Below the pieces are notes generated by a model. It was given only the letters and a program-made list of their open reading frames with translations, had not been told where the DNA came from and did no database searches. 64,000 nucleotides of DNA from Glandiceps talaboti. Lineage: Eukaryota > Hemichordata > Enteropneusta > Spengelidae. A program made the position numbers and the translations under genes. The stretch is from NCBI RefSeq assembly GCF_964340395.1, contig NC_135562.1, forward strand, positions 12,021,543 to 12,085,542, in the 5' to 3' direction. Below, piece by piece: positions 48,473 through 63,131 of the stretch. Each line of letters starts with the position of its first letter. The first letter of the stretch is position 1.

Positions 48473-50660
48473 CTTGGACATCAAAATCTACTACTGAAGT
48501 CAAGGTTCTGTGAACATAGATAGAGAAGGAAAACACATTGAAAAATGTATAAATGAATACTCAAAGCTACTTTCAAAACTATTAACATCGTACTAACTAA
48601 CAATCTGCCACCTGTAAATTGGTTGATTGATGGTAGTTAATTTGATGGTCCAAAGAATTTTGTCTCATTTGTAAATTAAAGTTTGCTACAAAGCACAAAA
48701 TAATTTCAGTGTTTTCGATTTTGTTAAAACTACTAGATTTGAACAAGAAGGCCTATTTTACAAAGTCAGAATGATGTAGAAAGAAGGGTGTCATTATCGG
48801 AACAACAAAAATCAAAAAACAAACGACACTGAATGAATGAATGAATGAATGAATGAATGAATGAATGAATGAATGAATGAAATGGAGGTAAATAAAGAAA
48901 TACAGCTGCATTCATTACATCAGATTATAATCAGATTGAAAGAGATGCTACGACTCAAAACATCACTCATAATGATTTGAAGTTACATGTATGTTAAAAT
49001 ATATACATATAAACGTTTTGTTAAATACTAAAATCTGCTATATTGATGACAGGTCAATTTCTCTATAGTTAGTGTAACCCTCTTTGCCCGCTCAAATGGT
49101 ACATGCGAGAAAACATTCTCTCGGGGATGTCCGAATAAACCGACCAATTTTATCAGTTATAGATGGTCAAACATGGCGACTGGAGCGATAAACATAATCT
49201 GAAAGTTTATATTTCTGTGATGTGTACTTAAATTAGCAAAATAACGTCCTTGCATATGAAGCTTAGAGTTGAAATATAATTTCAGAGTAGTTGTGCAAGT
49301 TTTATGGCATCTATCGGGAGATGTCATATTTGAATAGGTTTACACTGTCAGCCAGCACTTCATTGGATTCGTCAGGCAAACTATCCCGACCTTGTGTCTG
49401 CGTAAGCCGGTAGTGACCCCGGTGGAATTGACCGGGTCGCTCAATCAAGTTCACCCAGTGTCCAAACAAAAGTATGTACTAAATTCCAACACTGGTGGCG
49501 CTCTTCTAGTGTGGTTACACTGTCGTTCAACTTGGCATTCTGCTCTGTCGCTCCTCGTCCCGACAGCTTAGTTGGGACGCGTTCCAACTGTTATACTATA
49601 TGTACAGTTCTCAGGAACTCATGATCAATGCAAGTAGTTCACTTAAACTCTCCACAAACAGTCAATACTGGATTGTACTGGGTAACATAGAATCTAAACA
49701 CAATGTTTGTTATGATATCTTCACCAGGCTTGCAAATGCAATCACATTCACAGAGCTTGGACTTCAGATGAATACACGGTAACAAACATACCAGGATCAC
49801 GTCAATGTAAATCAAATATGAGATTCCATATATTATGGTCCACGACGATTTATCATAGTAAGATCGACGTACTAAATGAACTTAGTCTGTACGCTTATAA
49901 ATGGTTCATGTTGATGTGTGATCTGCCGGTGACTAAAAACACAATGTTCACACAATCAGAAACAGATCGTAGCTGCGTTCGTTCGTCTTCCAGTTAAACA
50001 TCGGACGACAAAAAACACAAAAACAGCAGAAAAAACCCTCAAAATCACAGCAAACGCTACATTGCAACTAAAACAGATCGATGCTTCGGCTGGTCTTGAC
50101 TCTCAAATCAAGTTCAAACTTACTCTGGAAAGTAGGCCATCCTTCCAAGTCGCTTTGAATGTCAGGGTTCTGGTGACATCAAAGTCGTGCTATGCCGTAA
50201 TTATTTCAAATTACTGCAGCATGCAGCTTCCGTTCAGGAATCTCTCTCCCTAATTTATATTATAGCTCGCGTGTTTCTATCAGATTACACCGGAAGTAAT
50301 AGTGGATCAATACACCTAACTGAAAGTTTCCAATAGGAACCCGGAAACTGTTGTCACAATAAATTATCAACTAAATTCTCTGTCAAATCACTGCACAGAT
50401 AGTAACATATCAATACCTAAGAATATTGAGGCTTTCAGAACAGTATAAATCCATATACCTGTAGGAACTACATTAAACAGCAGCAAGTAAGTAGAAGTCC
50501 TGCAAGCCTGGCCCATGGACAGCGCCCTCTATGACAGAAATAAAACACAATGACAATAGAAGCTTGGCTTGACAAACCATAGACCCTCCACCAACACAAG
50601 TGGAGGGTCTATGGACAAATTTACTGTCAAGTGTCTGCTATGATCATGATAAACAGTATT
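48473..50660. other. Upstream region of the NLR gene
   Basis: No coding exon was supported. A 5' UTR splice acceptor for the NLR gene may end at 48508 (minus strand, TATGTTCACAG). A (TGAA)n microsatellite lies at 48832-48880. At 49488-49503 ACACTGGTGGCGCT is one base short of the CTCF-like motif in THOC1. A perfect 15-bp hairpin CCATAGACCCTCCAC with an 8-nt loop lies at 50577-50614. The short reading frames here do not resemble genes. Confidence 0.5.
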
Positions 50661-51249
<589 letters not shown>

Positions 51250-52065
51250 ACTACATTATATAGAAAACAAAACTATGACCAGTGTTTTTGGGCACATTAG
51301 CATAACATTTGATTATATTATAAGGTATTGTACTTACACATTGGAAGAGGTTACTGGATTCGATTCACTGCCCTCCAAAATATTTTTATATCACCTAGAC
51401 AAAAAGATAAGACAAAAATCATAGAAAATATTGTTATACGATCTTCCGGTAAAATTGCAGGAATTGGTTTACTCAAAATGATGTATTAGGAGTACATGGT
51501 CAGTAGGCTTTTAAAAATATGACCGACATACTTTGGTTGACAAATAGATATGTTGGTAGTATAAATAACTACTCGGCTGTTTGTTTTTAGCTGGTAGGGT
51601 TCACAAAGTCATTCTCGTTAGTGTATGATACTATTTGCACAGGTGTCATATCTGCTACTAAATATTTCATGTCTGAAGAATGCTTAGGAGAACATAACAA
51701 ATCATATCACGTGACATGTAATGGTATTGCATCAAAATATCACCAATATGGCGTGGAGACTTCCCAATGAAGTTGATACTGACGACTTCATTTCCAAACC
51801 CTGGAGAGTATAGGCTTGATGCCGATTGGCAAAATCTCTTGACAGCATTTCATTTGTTAATATATGAAATTGTATACCAGATGTTTATAGTTATGGACAA
51901 TTTATAACTTTGAGTGGACCGTTGCCATCATACATCTTATAACACCGTATTTGTTATAATAATTGATTCCCTGAGAGGCTAGGGATCTCGAAATGTACCC
52001 AATCAGTACTTAATACCCCTTTCCATCGTATACCTTGCAATAACAGTGGAGGTCGCGGAATGGGA
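51250..52065. other. Intergenic, nothing supported
   Basis: A+T-rich unique sequence. A good donor-like AATGT|GTAAGTAC occurs on the minus strand near 51343 and could end a distant 5' UTR exon of the NLR gene, but there is nothing to confirm it. Confidence 0.35.
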
Positions 52066-54179
<2,114 letters not shown>

Positions 54180-55244
54180 AATTTTGAAAATGATAGAAAT
54201 ATTCTGAGCTATTATTACATTGCAGCAAAATGTGCCGCACGACGGCATTAATTTCGAGCCCTGTCCCTCATGAAACCTCAACGACTTCAGCCATGAAATT
54301 TAAGACACATGCTGCTCCGACGTAACAAAGGGGGTGGGGGTGGGGGTAGACGGCATTGTTCTGCCAAAGTTTCCAACAAGTGGGGACAAAGGCCCCTTGG
54401 TTGCATAAAGTGGGGTCATTTGACAGGGAGTGGGGTCAATTATTATTGAAATATTCATATATATTACCCCAGACCACTATAGAGAAACTGTGGTCTTAGG
54501 TATTCCATTACGTATAGACAATTACCTAACAACATAAAAAAATTCCATTCACAATAACAGTTCCCAGTAAGCTGTTTTTTTGAAAATTGTGTACTACACA
54601 TTACACCTTAGAAAAAGAAGGCAATTAAGATTATGTCATTTTAAGTCATTTCTACTGAATATATTATATATTGTTTAGAAAGATTGGACAGCCAGGTAGT
54701 CACAATCTTTAATCTGAATATCAATGAATAGCATGCAGTGCTTAAATTTATAATTCCCTTTTTTCAGACAAGGACAAAGAACAATTTCAAAATAAGTCAC
54801 AGGAACATATGATTGAATAAAAACTTTGAGAAATCCTAATCTTGTAACCACTTGTTTCATTTGTAGAACTGTTAGTACACTGCTGTGTTTTAATATCATT
54901 TCCTCTTCAAATTCATGACGAAGTTAAGAAAAACCAACATTTTGAAGAAAAAAATCCCTGACTTTAAAAAGTACCAAATGTGAACGAAAAACTTACAAAT
55001 AGTACAGTCAAACAAACTTTGAAATAATTTATTTTTTATTAATTACGTTACTATTTGTGTATCATGATTTGGTCCTGTTATATCAAATGACAGCATTAGT
55101 TACATACTGTAAACTTGACACTAGAAGCCGACATTATAAGGTGTCCTTGAAACTCAGAAATCGTGAACTAAAACTATCCACAACGTCAAAGTTAGGATGC
55201 TTTGTAAATACCACTGTAATTATTTTCTGATTTGCACAACAAGT

Positions 55245-55535
55245 TCATTCTTCATGTCTGACCGGGCGCACATGCATCGACCGTCTGCCATGCCAGTGAT
55301 GCAACAAATGAAAATCACAACCTGTCCCATAAATTTGGTTTACTAAAGCTTCTGAGCTGTGGCAGATAGATGTTCCGATTTCCGGTAGCAAGTTCAGTGT
55401 TTCGCACATGTCAGTGAGTAGGTCAGAGGTCGCGACAGTGACGGTAGACAAAACATGTGACGAGAGAGACGTCAATTTCGACGTCCCATCTACTCCCTCT
55501 AATGTTTCAATTTGTACATTAAGTGTATCAAAGTT
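55245..55535 (-). CDS. Uncharacterised possible exon
   Basis: A minus-strand frame stays open for about 97 codons with balanced codon use and no low-complexity sequence. It reads INFDTLNVQIETLEGVDGTS, then LSSHVLSTVTVATSDLLTDM, CETLNLLPEIGTS and a stop at 55245. The helix-like heptad spacing recalls small coiled-coil adaptor subunits, but no family was recognised. A weak acceptor AAAAAG precedes ATC AAC. It could be the last exon of a gene starting at 56463, or chance. Confidence 0.25.
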   Translation of the reverse strand, partial: NFDTLNVQIETLEGVDGTSKLTSLSSHVLSTVTVATSDLLTDMCETLNLLPEIGTSICHSSEALVNQIYGTGCDFHLLHHWHGRRSMHVRPVRHEE

Positions 55536-56435
55536 GATCTTTTTGTGGCATGTTTTATGTTAACATTAGAACTGTGCGTTGTCACTGTATCTTATATTAG
55601 TGTCAAAAAAACTTTCCCTTATGGAGTCAGTATACTTCTTGTGGGATTGACGTCAGGGCCTGGCCCTGGACTTAGATCATTTTGGTGTCTGCCGTAAAAT
55701 TAATGTATGTAATGTTCGTTCGAACCTTACAGTCTTGCTGTGTTGAACTCGGGGGTCGATTCAGTCGGAAATAAAAAAAGTTTTTTTTTCTGATGTCGGA
55801 GCTGCAAATTAGGGTCGGTCGGGAGATGAGAAACAGAAAAATAAAAAAGGCCGCCCTAATTCCTTTGCAAAAACAATCAACTTTAGTGTAACGAGTCGAG
55901 ACAGGTGACAAAATGGCTGACATTGTTTCGTTTGGCCAGGAGAAGGTGCTAGGTGTTGTTGTCAATTGTACATTGTAAGCGTCATTAAACGTATGAGCAC
56001 CTCTCTAATTGTACATGCCTTAAAACACTCACCGCAGGTAACTTCTGTAGCTTGTCCTTTGTAGATCTTTGTGGCGTCAGTGTGTCATGTACTCATATTT
56101 CCCACACGTTTTCACATCAAAACTAAAAGTAACGTTACTTCTTCAACAAAAGACAACTCGACCTTACATGACCTTTGTCTCACGTGAATGTCCAAACTGG
56201 GCGGGGTCATAGATCCATACATGTGAAACTACCCAACAGTGTCAAACCCAGTTGTAAACGGCAGTGGTAAACACAAAAGAATTGAACAACATAGAAAACC
56301 CAAAATAACGTCGAAAATTCTTTTCGATTAAACAAACCGTCAAATATCCTAACATAGAAGCAAAATAATTAAGTCATCGGAACATTATTCCTTTCCAACC
56401 TAGTGTGACGTACGTCATCTAGTAGTCTAACTTAC

Positions 56436-56463
56436 AATACAAAGTCAGTGACCTGGACGCCAT
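56436..56463 (-). CDS. Candidate first coding exon, uncharacterised
   Basis: The minus strand has CAAGATGGCGTCCAGG, a strong Kozak context, followed after 28 coding bases (MASRSLTLY) by a consensus donor GTAAGTTAG. The downstream exon was not established; the frame at 55245-55535 is one possibility. Confidence 0.25.
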
Positions 56464-57976
56464 CTTGAATTGGTAGAATCTGGTTCTCCACACATCACTA
56501 ATTACAATACTATTGACATTCACGTTGATGAAATGCAAAGTACATACCCAACAAAAACGTGTGTTCTAGAAGACTTGTTTATTCCATTGTATTTATTGGT
56601 AACTCAATCGTGTCTTGTTGTTGGAAATATTATGCTATTAAAAGTTGGTCCAGTGACTGTAAAGTTATTGGTAGAAGTCGACATAGCCGTTTGCTGAGGA
56701 ATAATATTCAGGGTCTGAAATTCTCGAGAGGGTGTATGTGTGTGTGTGGGGGGGGGGAGGGGCAGCACCCCCTCCCATACCCTCAAACTCCCTGTGATGA
56801 CAAGACAGTTATATTAACGACAGGGGTTAATGCAGTATTTGTTACTACTCTCATTTCATGAGGATCATTATAGAAGGAGAAACGGTTTTCAGAATGGATG
56901 GGGCTGGCTGGGGAAGGTTTAAATAACAAATTATCAAAATCTGTAGTTCTGAGATTTTCTTTCTTGCGATCTACAAATTATGTTAATTTCCCTTCATGAG
57001 TGATAAGGAACCCCATCTCATATAAGATTCATACAAATAGTTGCATTTAGAATACAATCTTTAATAAATTTCATCCTTGAAAGACAAAGTTTTAAAATTA
57101 AAAAGATCCAGAACAAATGTAAACATGGAAGACATTAAAGAAACCCAAAATTATGGAATATTTAGAAGTGATAGTTGACTGGTGGCGCTATTCTAGTATC
57201 AAACACATCAAAGACAATACAGTGTTCCTTAATACAATCCTGTGTCTCTTCAAAGTCAAATAAATCCTTCAGAAACCTCACTGTACACCAGTACTTGCCG
57301 TTAAAGACATGTGAAAAGCAAGAAATATTGAAAACTTGTATAAAACTGTGGCGACGGAACATATATTGCATTGATTTTTTTTTTATAGTAGTTGACTTTT
57401 GAAAACAAAACCAAAATTTGATGATGTATTCAAATGAGTAACACCCCCCCCCCCCCTCAAATGGTTAGAATGAGGTAAACACTGTATAAGTATTGTTCTG
57501 ATAGTATACGCAAACGTTCCATATTTGGACATCATGTAATAAACTTTTACTTCAGAATTCTGTGATTGATTAACAACAAAGGTATGATGTTAATGACTAT
57601 GGATGGCTTTGTTTGAATTTAAAATTTCGTCTCAGGATCTCATTGAGCTGGTTGTTGGGGTAAAGAGAGATCTTCAGATTCACACTCAATGGCTAATCTT
57701 TAGACTAGGTTCTGATGTTTAAACACAGAAACATACACAGACTCTTCCTCCCCCACCACACACACACACACGCTTGAGAACTGGGCTACCATTGGTACAC
57801 ACTTGTCTAATATTTGGATCCTTTCCCAACACAATCATCATTAACACCCCCCCCCCCCCTTACACACACACACGATCATCACCAACACCACTTTCATTCA
57901 GTTCCAAATTTACTCATACAATGAAATTTAGCACACCATTCCTTTTAAAAATCAGTAGTTGACACAGCAAAGATTA

Positions 57977-58312
<336 letters not shown>

Positions 58313-58511
58313 CCTTGGCATTGGCAAGAAATTCAAACCACACAAATGTTTCAACATAACCATCAAATCTTTATTTTCAATTAATGTAAGTTAATCCAAA
58401 GTTCTTTCAATTGAAAAATAAAGCATTTTACATGTGTATATATGTTCAGTTGATAAAGTTGGTAAATTTCATTAAAATCATGTATGAAAAGTTCCTTTAT
58501 TAAAAACAGTT

Positions 58512-59560
58512 ACAGATGACAAGTTGTATATAAGCTTCAAGTGAACAAAACTCTCCACAATATTTCAAATTTAAACGTGAATGGGCTCAAGTAAAAGAAA
58601 CTCTACAACAAATACACACATACTACACTAAAATCTAATATACAGTAAAACTGTATCAGTTCTAAGGTCTAAATATTATGTATGTACCAGAGATTACTTG
58701 CACTGGTACATGCACATACTAGTGGTATTTTCACTGCAGTGCAATACTGAAAACATTATTGCATACATGCATGCAAATGATATGCAAATGAGTACACAAC
58801 ATGACTTAATACGTTTCACTTGAAAAAATGACAAATGTCATATCAAAAGTAAAGTATGAATAAAAAACTTCCATCATTGTTGAAAATGTTTCTAGTTTAC
58901 AATATATATATAATATTCAGAACATTTTCAGTGAATGAAATAACTAAATATACTTCAATATATGAGATGAATGGGCTCAGGTAAACAAAGTTACAAAAAC
59001 TCTTTGTATACAAGAATATAGACTTTCAAAAATATATTACAGTTACAGTTGACAACTTGTATATAAGCTTCAAGTGAACAAAACTCTTCACAATGTTTCA
59101 AATTTAAATGTGAATGGGCTCAAGTAAAAGAAACTCTACAACAAATACACACATACTACACTAAAATCTATTATACAGTAAAACTATATCATATCTAAGG
59201 TCTAAGTATTATATATATGTACCAGAGATTACTTGCACTGGTACATGCACATACTAGTGGTATTTTCACTGCAGTGCAATACTGAAAACATTATGCATAC
59301 CTGTATGCAAATGAGGGTACAGCATGACTTGAATACATGTTTCCCTTGAAAAAATGACAAATGTCATATCAAAAGTAAAGTATGAATAAAAAACTTCCAT
59401 CATTGTTGAAAATGTTTCTAGTTTACAATATATATATAATATTCAGAACATTTTCAGTGAATGAAATAACTAAATATACTTCAATATATGACACGAATGG
59501 GCTCAGGTAAACAAAGTTACAAAAAATCTTTGTATACACGAATATAGACTTTCAAAAATA
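58512..59560. repeat. 532-bp tandem duplication (copy 2 block)
   Basis: Units start at 58512 and 59044. Counterpart of 36931-37983. Unit 2 of this block is nearly identical to unit 2 of the first block, not to its own neighbour, so there was no recent homogenisation within a block. Confidence 0.9.
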
Positions 59561-59776
59561 TATTGGTCTGTGTAATATTTACATAACAAATACTTCTCTG
59601 AGTATTTACAATACAGCAGAGTTCAGTACAACATGGTATAGTACAAAATATCAAATAGAGTACAATACATTGGCAGTGATGGAGTGACATCTGATAATGT
59701 CAGTATTCTCAGCACGCTAGAAAATACATTGTGTGTAGGTTTAGTACAGTACAGTAAAGTGCAATGTGTTGTATTC

Positions 59777-60873
59777 ATGTATCTCAAATTCAGAAATGAC
59801 AGTCCATGCTGAGATCTATCTTAACCTAAGTTGTAACAGTTCAGTGAGAAGGGTTGTATCTCAGATTCAGAAATGACAGTCCATGCTGAGATCTATCTTA
59901 ACCTAAGTTGTAACAGTTCAGTGAGAAGGGTTGTATCTCAGATTCAGAAATGACAGTCCATGCTGAGATCTATCTTAACCTAAGTTGTAACAGTTCAGTG
60001 AGAAGGGTTGTATCTCAGATTCAGAAATGACAGTCCATGCTGAGATCTATCTTAACCTAAGTTGTAACAGTTCAGTGAGAAGGGTTGTATCTCAGATTCA
60101 GAAATGACAGTCCATGCTGAGATCTATCTTAACCTAAGTTGTAACAGTTCAGTGAGAAGGGTTGTATCTCAGATTCAGAAATGACAGTCCATGCTGAGAT
60201 CTATCTTAATCTAAGTTGTAACAGTTCAGTGAGATGGGTTGTATCCCAGATTCATAAATGACAGTCCATGCTGAGATCTATCTTAACCTAAGTTGTAACA
60301 GTTCAGTGAGAAGGGTTGTATCTCAGATTCATAAATGACAGTCCATGCTGAGATCTATCTTAACCTAAGTTGTAACAGTTCAGTGAGAAGGGTTTATCTC
60401 AGATTTAGAAATGACAGTCCATGCTGAGATCTATCTTAACCTAAGTTGTAACAGTTCAGTGAGAAGGGTTGTATCTCAGATTCATAAATGATAGTCCATG
60501 CTGAGATCTATCTTAATCTAAGTTGTAACAGTTCAGTGAGAAGGGTGGTATCTCAGATAGATTTATAAATGACAGTCCATGCTGAGATCTATCTTAATCT
60601 AAGTTGTAACAGTTCAGTGAGAAAGGTTGTATCTCAGATTCAGAAATGACAGTCCATGCTGAGATCTATCTTAATCTAAGTTGTAACAGTTCAGTGAGAA
60701 AGGTTGTATCTCAGATTCAGAAATGACAGTCCATGCTGAGATCTATCTTAATCTAAGTTGTAACAGTTCAGTGAGAAAGGTTGTATCTCAGATTCAGAAA
60801 TGACAGTCCATGCTGAGATATATCTTGATATCTTAACCTAAGTTGTAACAGTTCAGTGACATGGGTTGTATTA
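59777..60873. repeat. 77-bp minisatellite, about 14 units (copy 2 block)
   Basis: Same unit as 38198-39530. The first nine or ten units align with those of copy 1. A block of about three units in the middle, including those starting GGTAGTATCTC and GGTTCTATCTC, is missing. Confidence 0.95.
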
Positions 60874-60987
60874 CAATCCCCATCATCACTGATATCATTC
60901 TGATGTCCAGCCTAAAATGTAACAGTTCAATGAGAAAGTTAAATTCACAGTCTACAGATATTAAACCTATACATGTAACTTACATGT

Positions 60988-62125
60988 AAGTTGTAACAGT
61001 TCTATGATAGTGGTTGTATCACACTGGTTAACAGTTCTGTGACAGTGGTTGTATCACACTGGTTAACAGTTCTGTGACAGTGGTTGTATCACACTGGTTA
61101 ACAGTTCTGTGATAGTGATTGTATTACACTGGTTAACAGTTCTGTGACAGTGGTTGTATTAACACTGGTTAACAGTTCTGTGACAGTGGTTGTATCACAT
61201 TGGTTAACAGTTCTGTGACAGTGGTTGTATTAACACTGGTTAACAGTTCTGTGACAGTGATTGTATTACACTGGTTAACAGTTCTGTGACAGTGGTTGTA
61301 TTAACACTGGTTAACAGTTCTGTGACAGTGGTTGTATCACATTGGTTAACAGTTCTGTGACAGTGGTTGTATTAACACTGGTTAACAGTTCTGTGACAGT
61401 GGTTGTATCACACTGGTTAACAGTTCTGTGACAGTGGTTGTATTAACACTGGTTAACAGTTCTGTGACAATGGTTGTATCACACAGGTTAACAGTTCAGT
61501 GACAGTGGTTGTATCACATTGGTTAACAGTTCTGTGATAGTGATTGTATTACACTGGTTAACAGTTCTATGATAGTGGTTGTATTACACTAGTTAACAGT
61601 TCTATGACAGTGGTTGTATTACACTGGTTAACAGTTCTGTGATAGTGGTTGTATCACACTGATTAACAGTTCTATGATAGTGGTTGTATCAACACTGGTT
61701 AACAGTTCAGTGACAGTGGTTGTATCAACACTGGTTAACAGTTCTGTGACAGTGGTTGTATCACACTGGTTAACAGTTCTGTGACAGTGGTTGTATCACA
61801 TTGGTTAACAGTTTTATGACAGTGGTTGTATTACACTGGTTAACAGTTCTGTGACAGTGGTTGTATCACACTGGTTAACAGTTTTATGATAGTGGTTGTA
61901 TCACACTGGTTAACAGTTCTGTGACAGTGGTTGTATTAACACTGGTTAACAGTTCAGTGACAGTGGTTGTATCACATTGGTTAACAGTTCTGTGACAGTT
62001 TTTGTATCACACTGGTTAACAGTTTTATGATAGTGGTTGTATTACACTTGTTTAACAGTTCTGTGACAGTGGTTGTATTATACTGGTTAACAGTTCTATG
62101 ACTGTGGTTGTATCAACACTGGTTA
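60988..62125. repeat. 35/36-bp minisatellite (copy 2 block)
   Basis: Unit-by-unit match to 39641-40780 with only scattered single-base changes, for example CACTGG to CACAGG near 61485. Unlike the 77-bp array, no unit was gained or lost. Confidence 0.95.
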
Positions 62126-63131
62126 TCATTACATACATAAATAGTGACCTTTGACCTGACATAATTAAAGTTGAATGCCAATTTATGGAAACTCATTTCA
62201 TGGTTTCACATCGCATAATTTTCACTCTATTGCCAAGAAACGTGAAATAGCATTTTTTCATCTTCAGTGGAACACCACTGGTCTTAGCAGACATGAATAT
62301 TAATTACACACACACTGAATATTCATGACTATTTATGTGAAGTAAATAAACCCTCAAGAGTCAATGAATATTCAGTGTACATCTAATAAATATCCATCTT
62401 TTACAAAAAAAAACATGATGCAATGGTGTCCCACTGAAAGAACATTAGAGGCAAAAAATTTGGTGTTTTTTAGCACCAAGTGAAATTATTTTGTGATGTA
62501 AAATCATGAAATGACTCTCCAGAACCCAAAGTTTATAAAAATACCTTCATCTCCTAGATTGGTGATTTCCCCTTTAATGAAAGGATATTTTACATAATGA
62601 CGTTCAAAGCATGAAATAAACCTATTAAGTTGACATCATAACAAATTGACATGTATACTAAATACAGACTTTATCTTATACTTTTACTTATTACATGTAA
62701 ACTGTGTAAAGAACAATTAAAATTATTAATATCATGTACAACAACAAGCTAATCAACAATGTTTGAAAAATTAATATTCATTTATGCTAATTACATCAAA
62801 ATGTACTAGACTGGTATTCATTTTTAACTCTGGCCATTTATTATTTTTATAGTATTATACTATAAACTGATAAAATTATTGTTAAGGTCAAAGGTCAACT
62901 ATTAGAATGTAATGTGTCAGGTTTAACATTCACTGTGTTTGGTAGTGATGTCCTTTACACTGAATGTTGAGTACCTGTTCAGTTCAGTGTAAAGGACATG
63001 ACTACCAATATTGTTTTAACTATGTCAATATTAGGTGATACATCTTACACTATAAACTAATAACATTAATTAAAGGTCAACTATTAGAATGTAATGTATC
63101 AGGTTTAATATTTGCTGTGTTTGGCATTGTT

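Larger units (their letters stand above)
54180..57176. other. Intergenic interval before the second duplication copy
   Basis: Mostly unique A+T-rich DNA. A G-rich stretch GGGGGTGGGGGTGGGGGT lies at about 54329. Two weak candidate coding exons on the minus strand are listed separately. At 55913-55975 a plus-strand ATG opens 22 codons only. No RNA gene was recognised. Confidence 0.4.

Noticed and set aside
49159-49191. ATG in good context (AACATGGCGAC) upstream of the NLR gene
   Set aside because: The frame closes after nine codons and no donor site follows on the plus strand.
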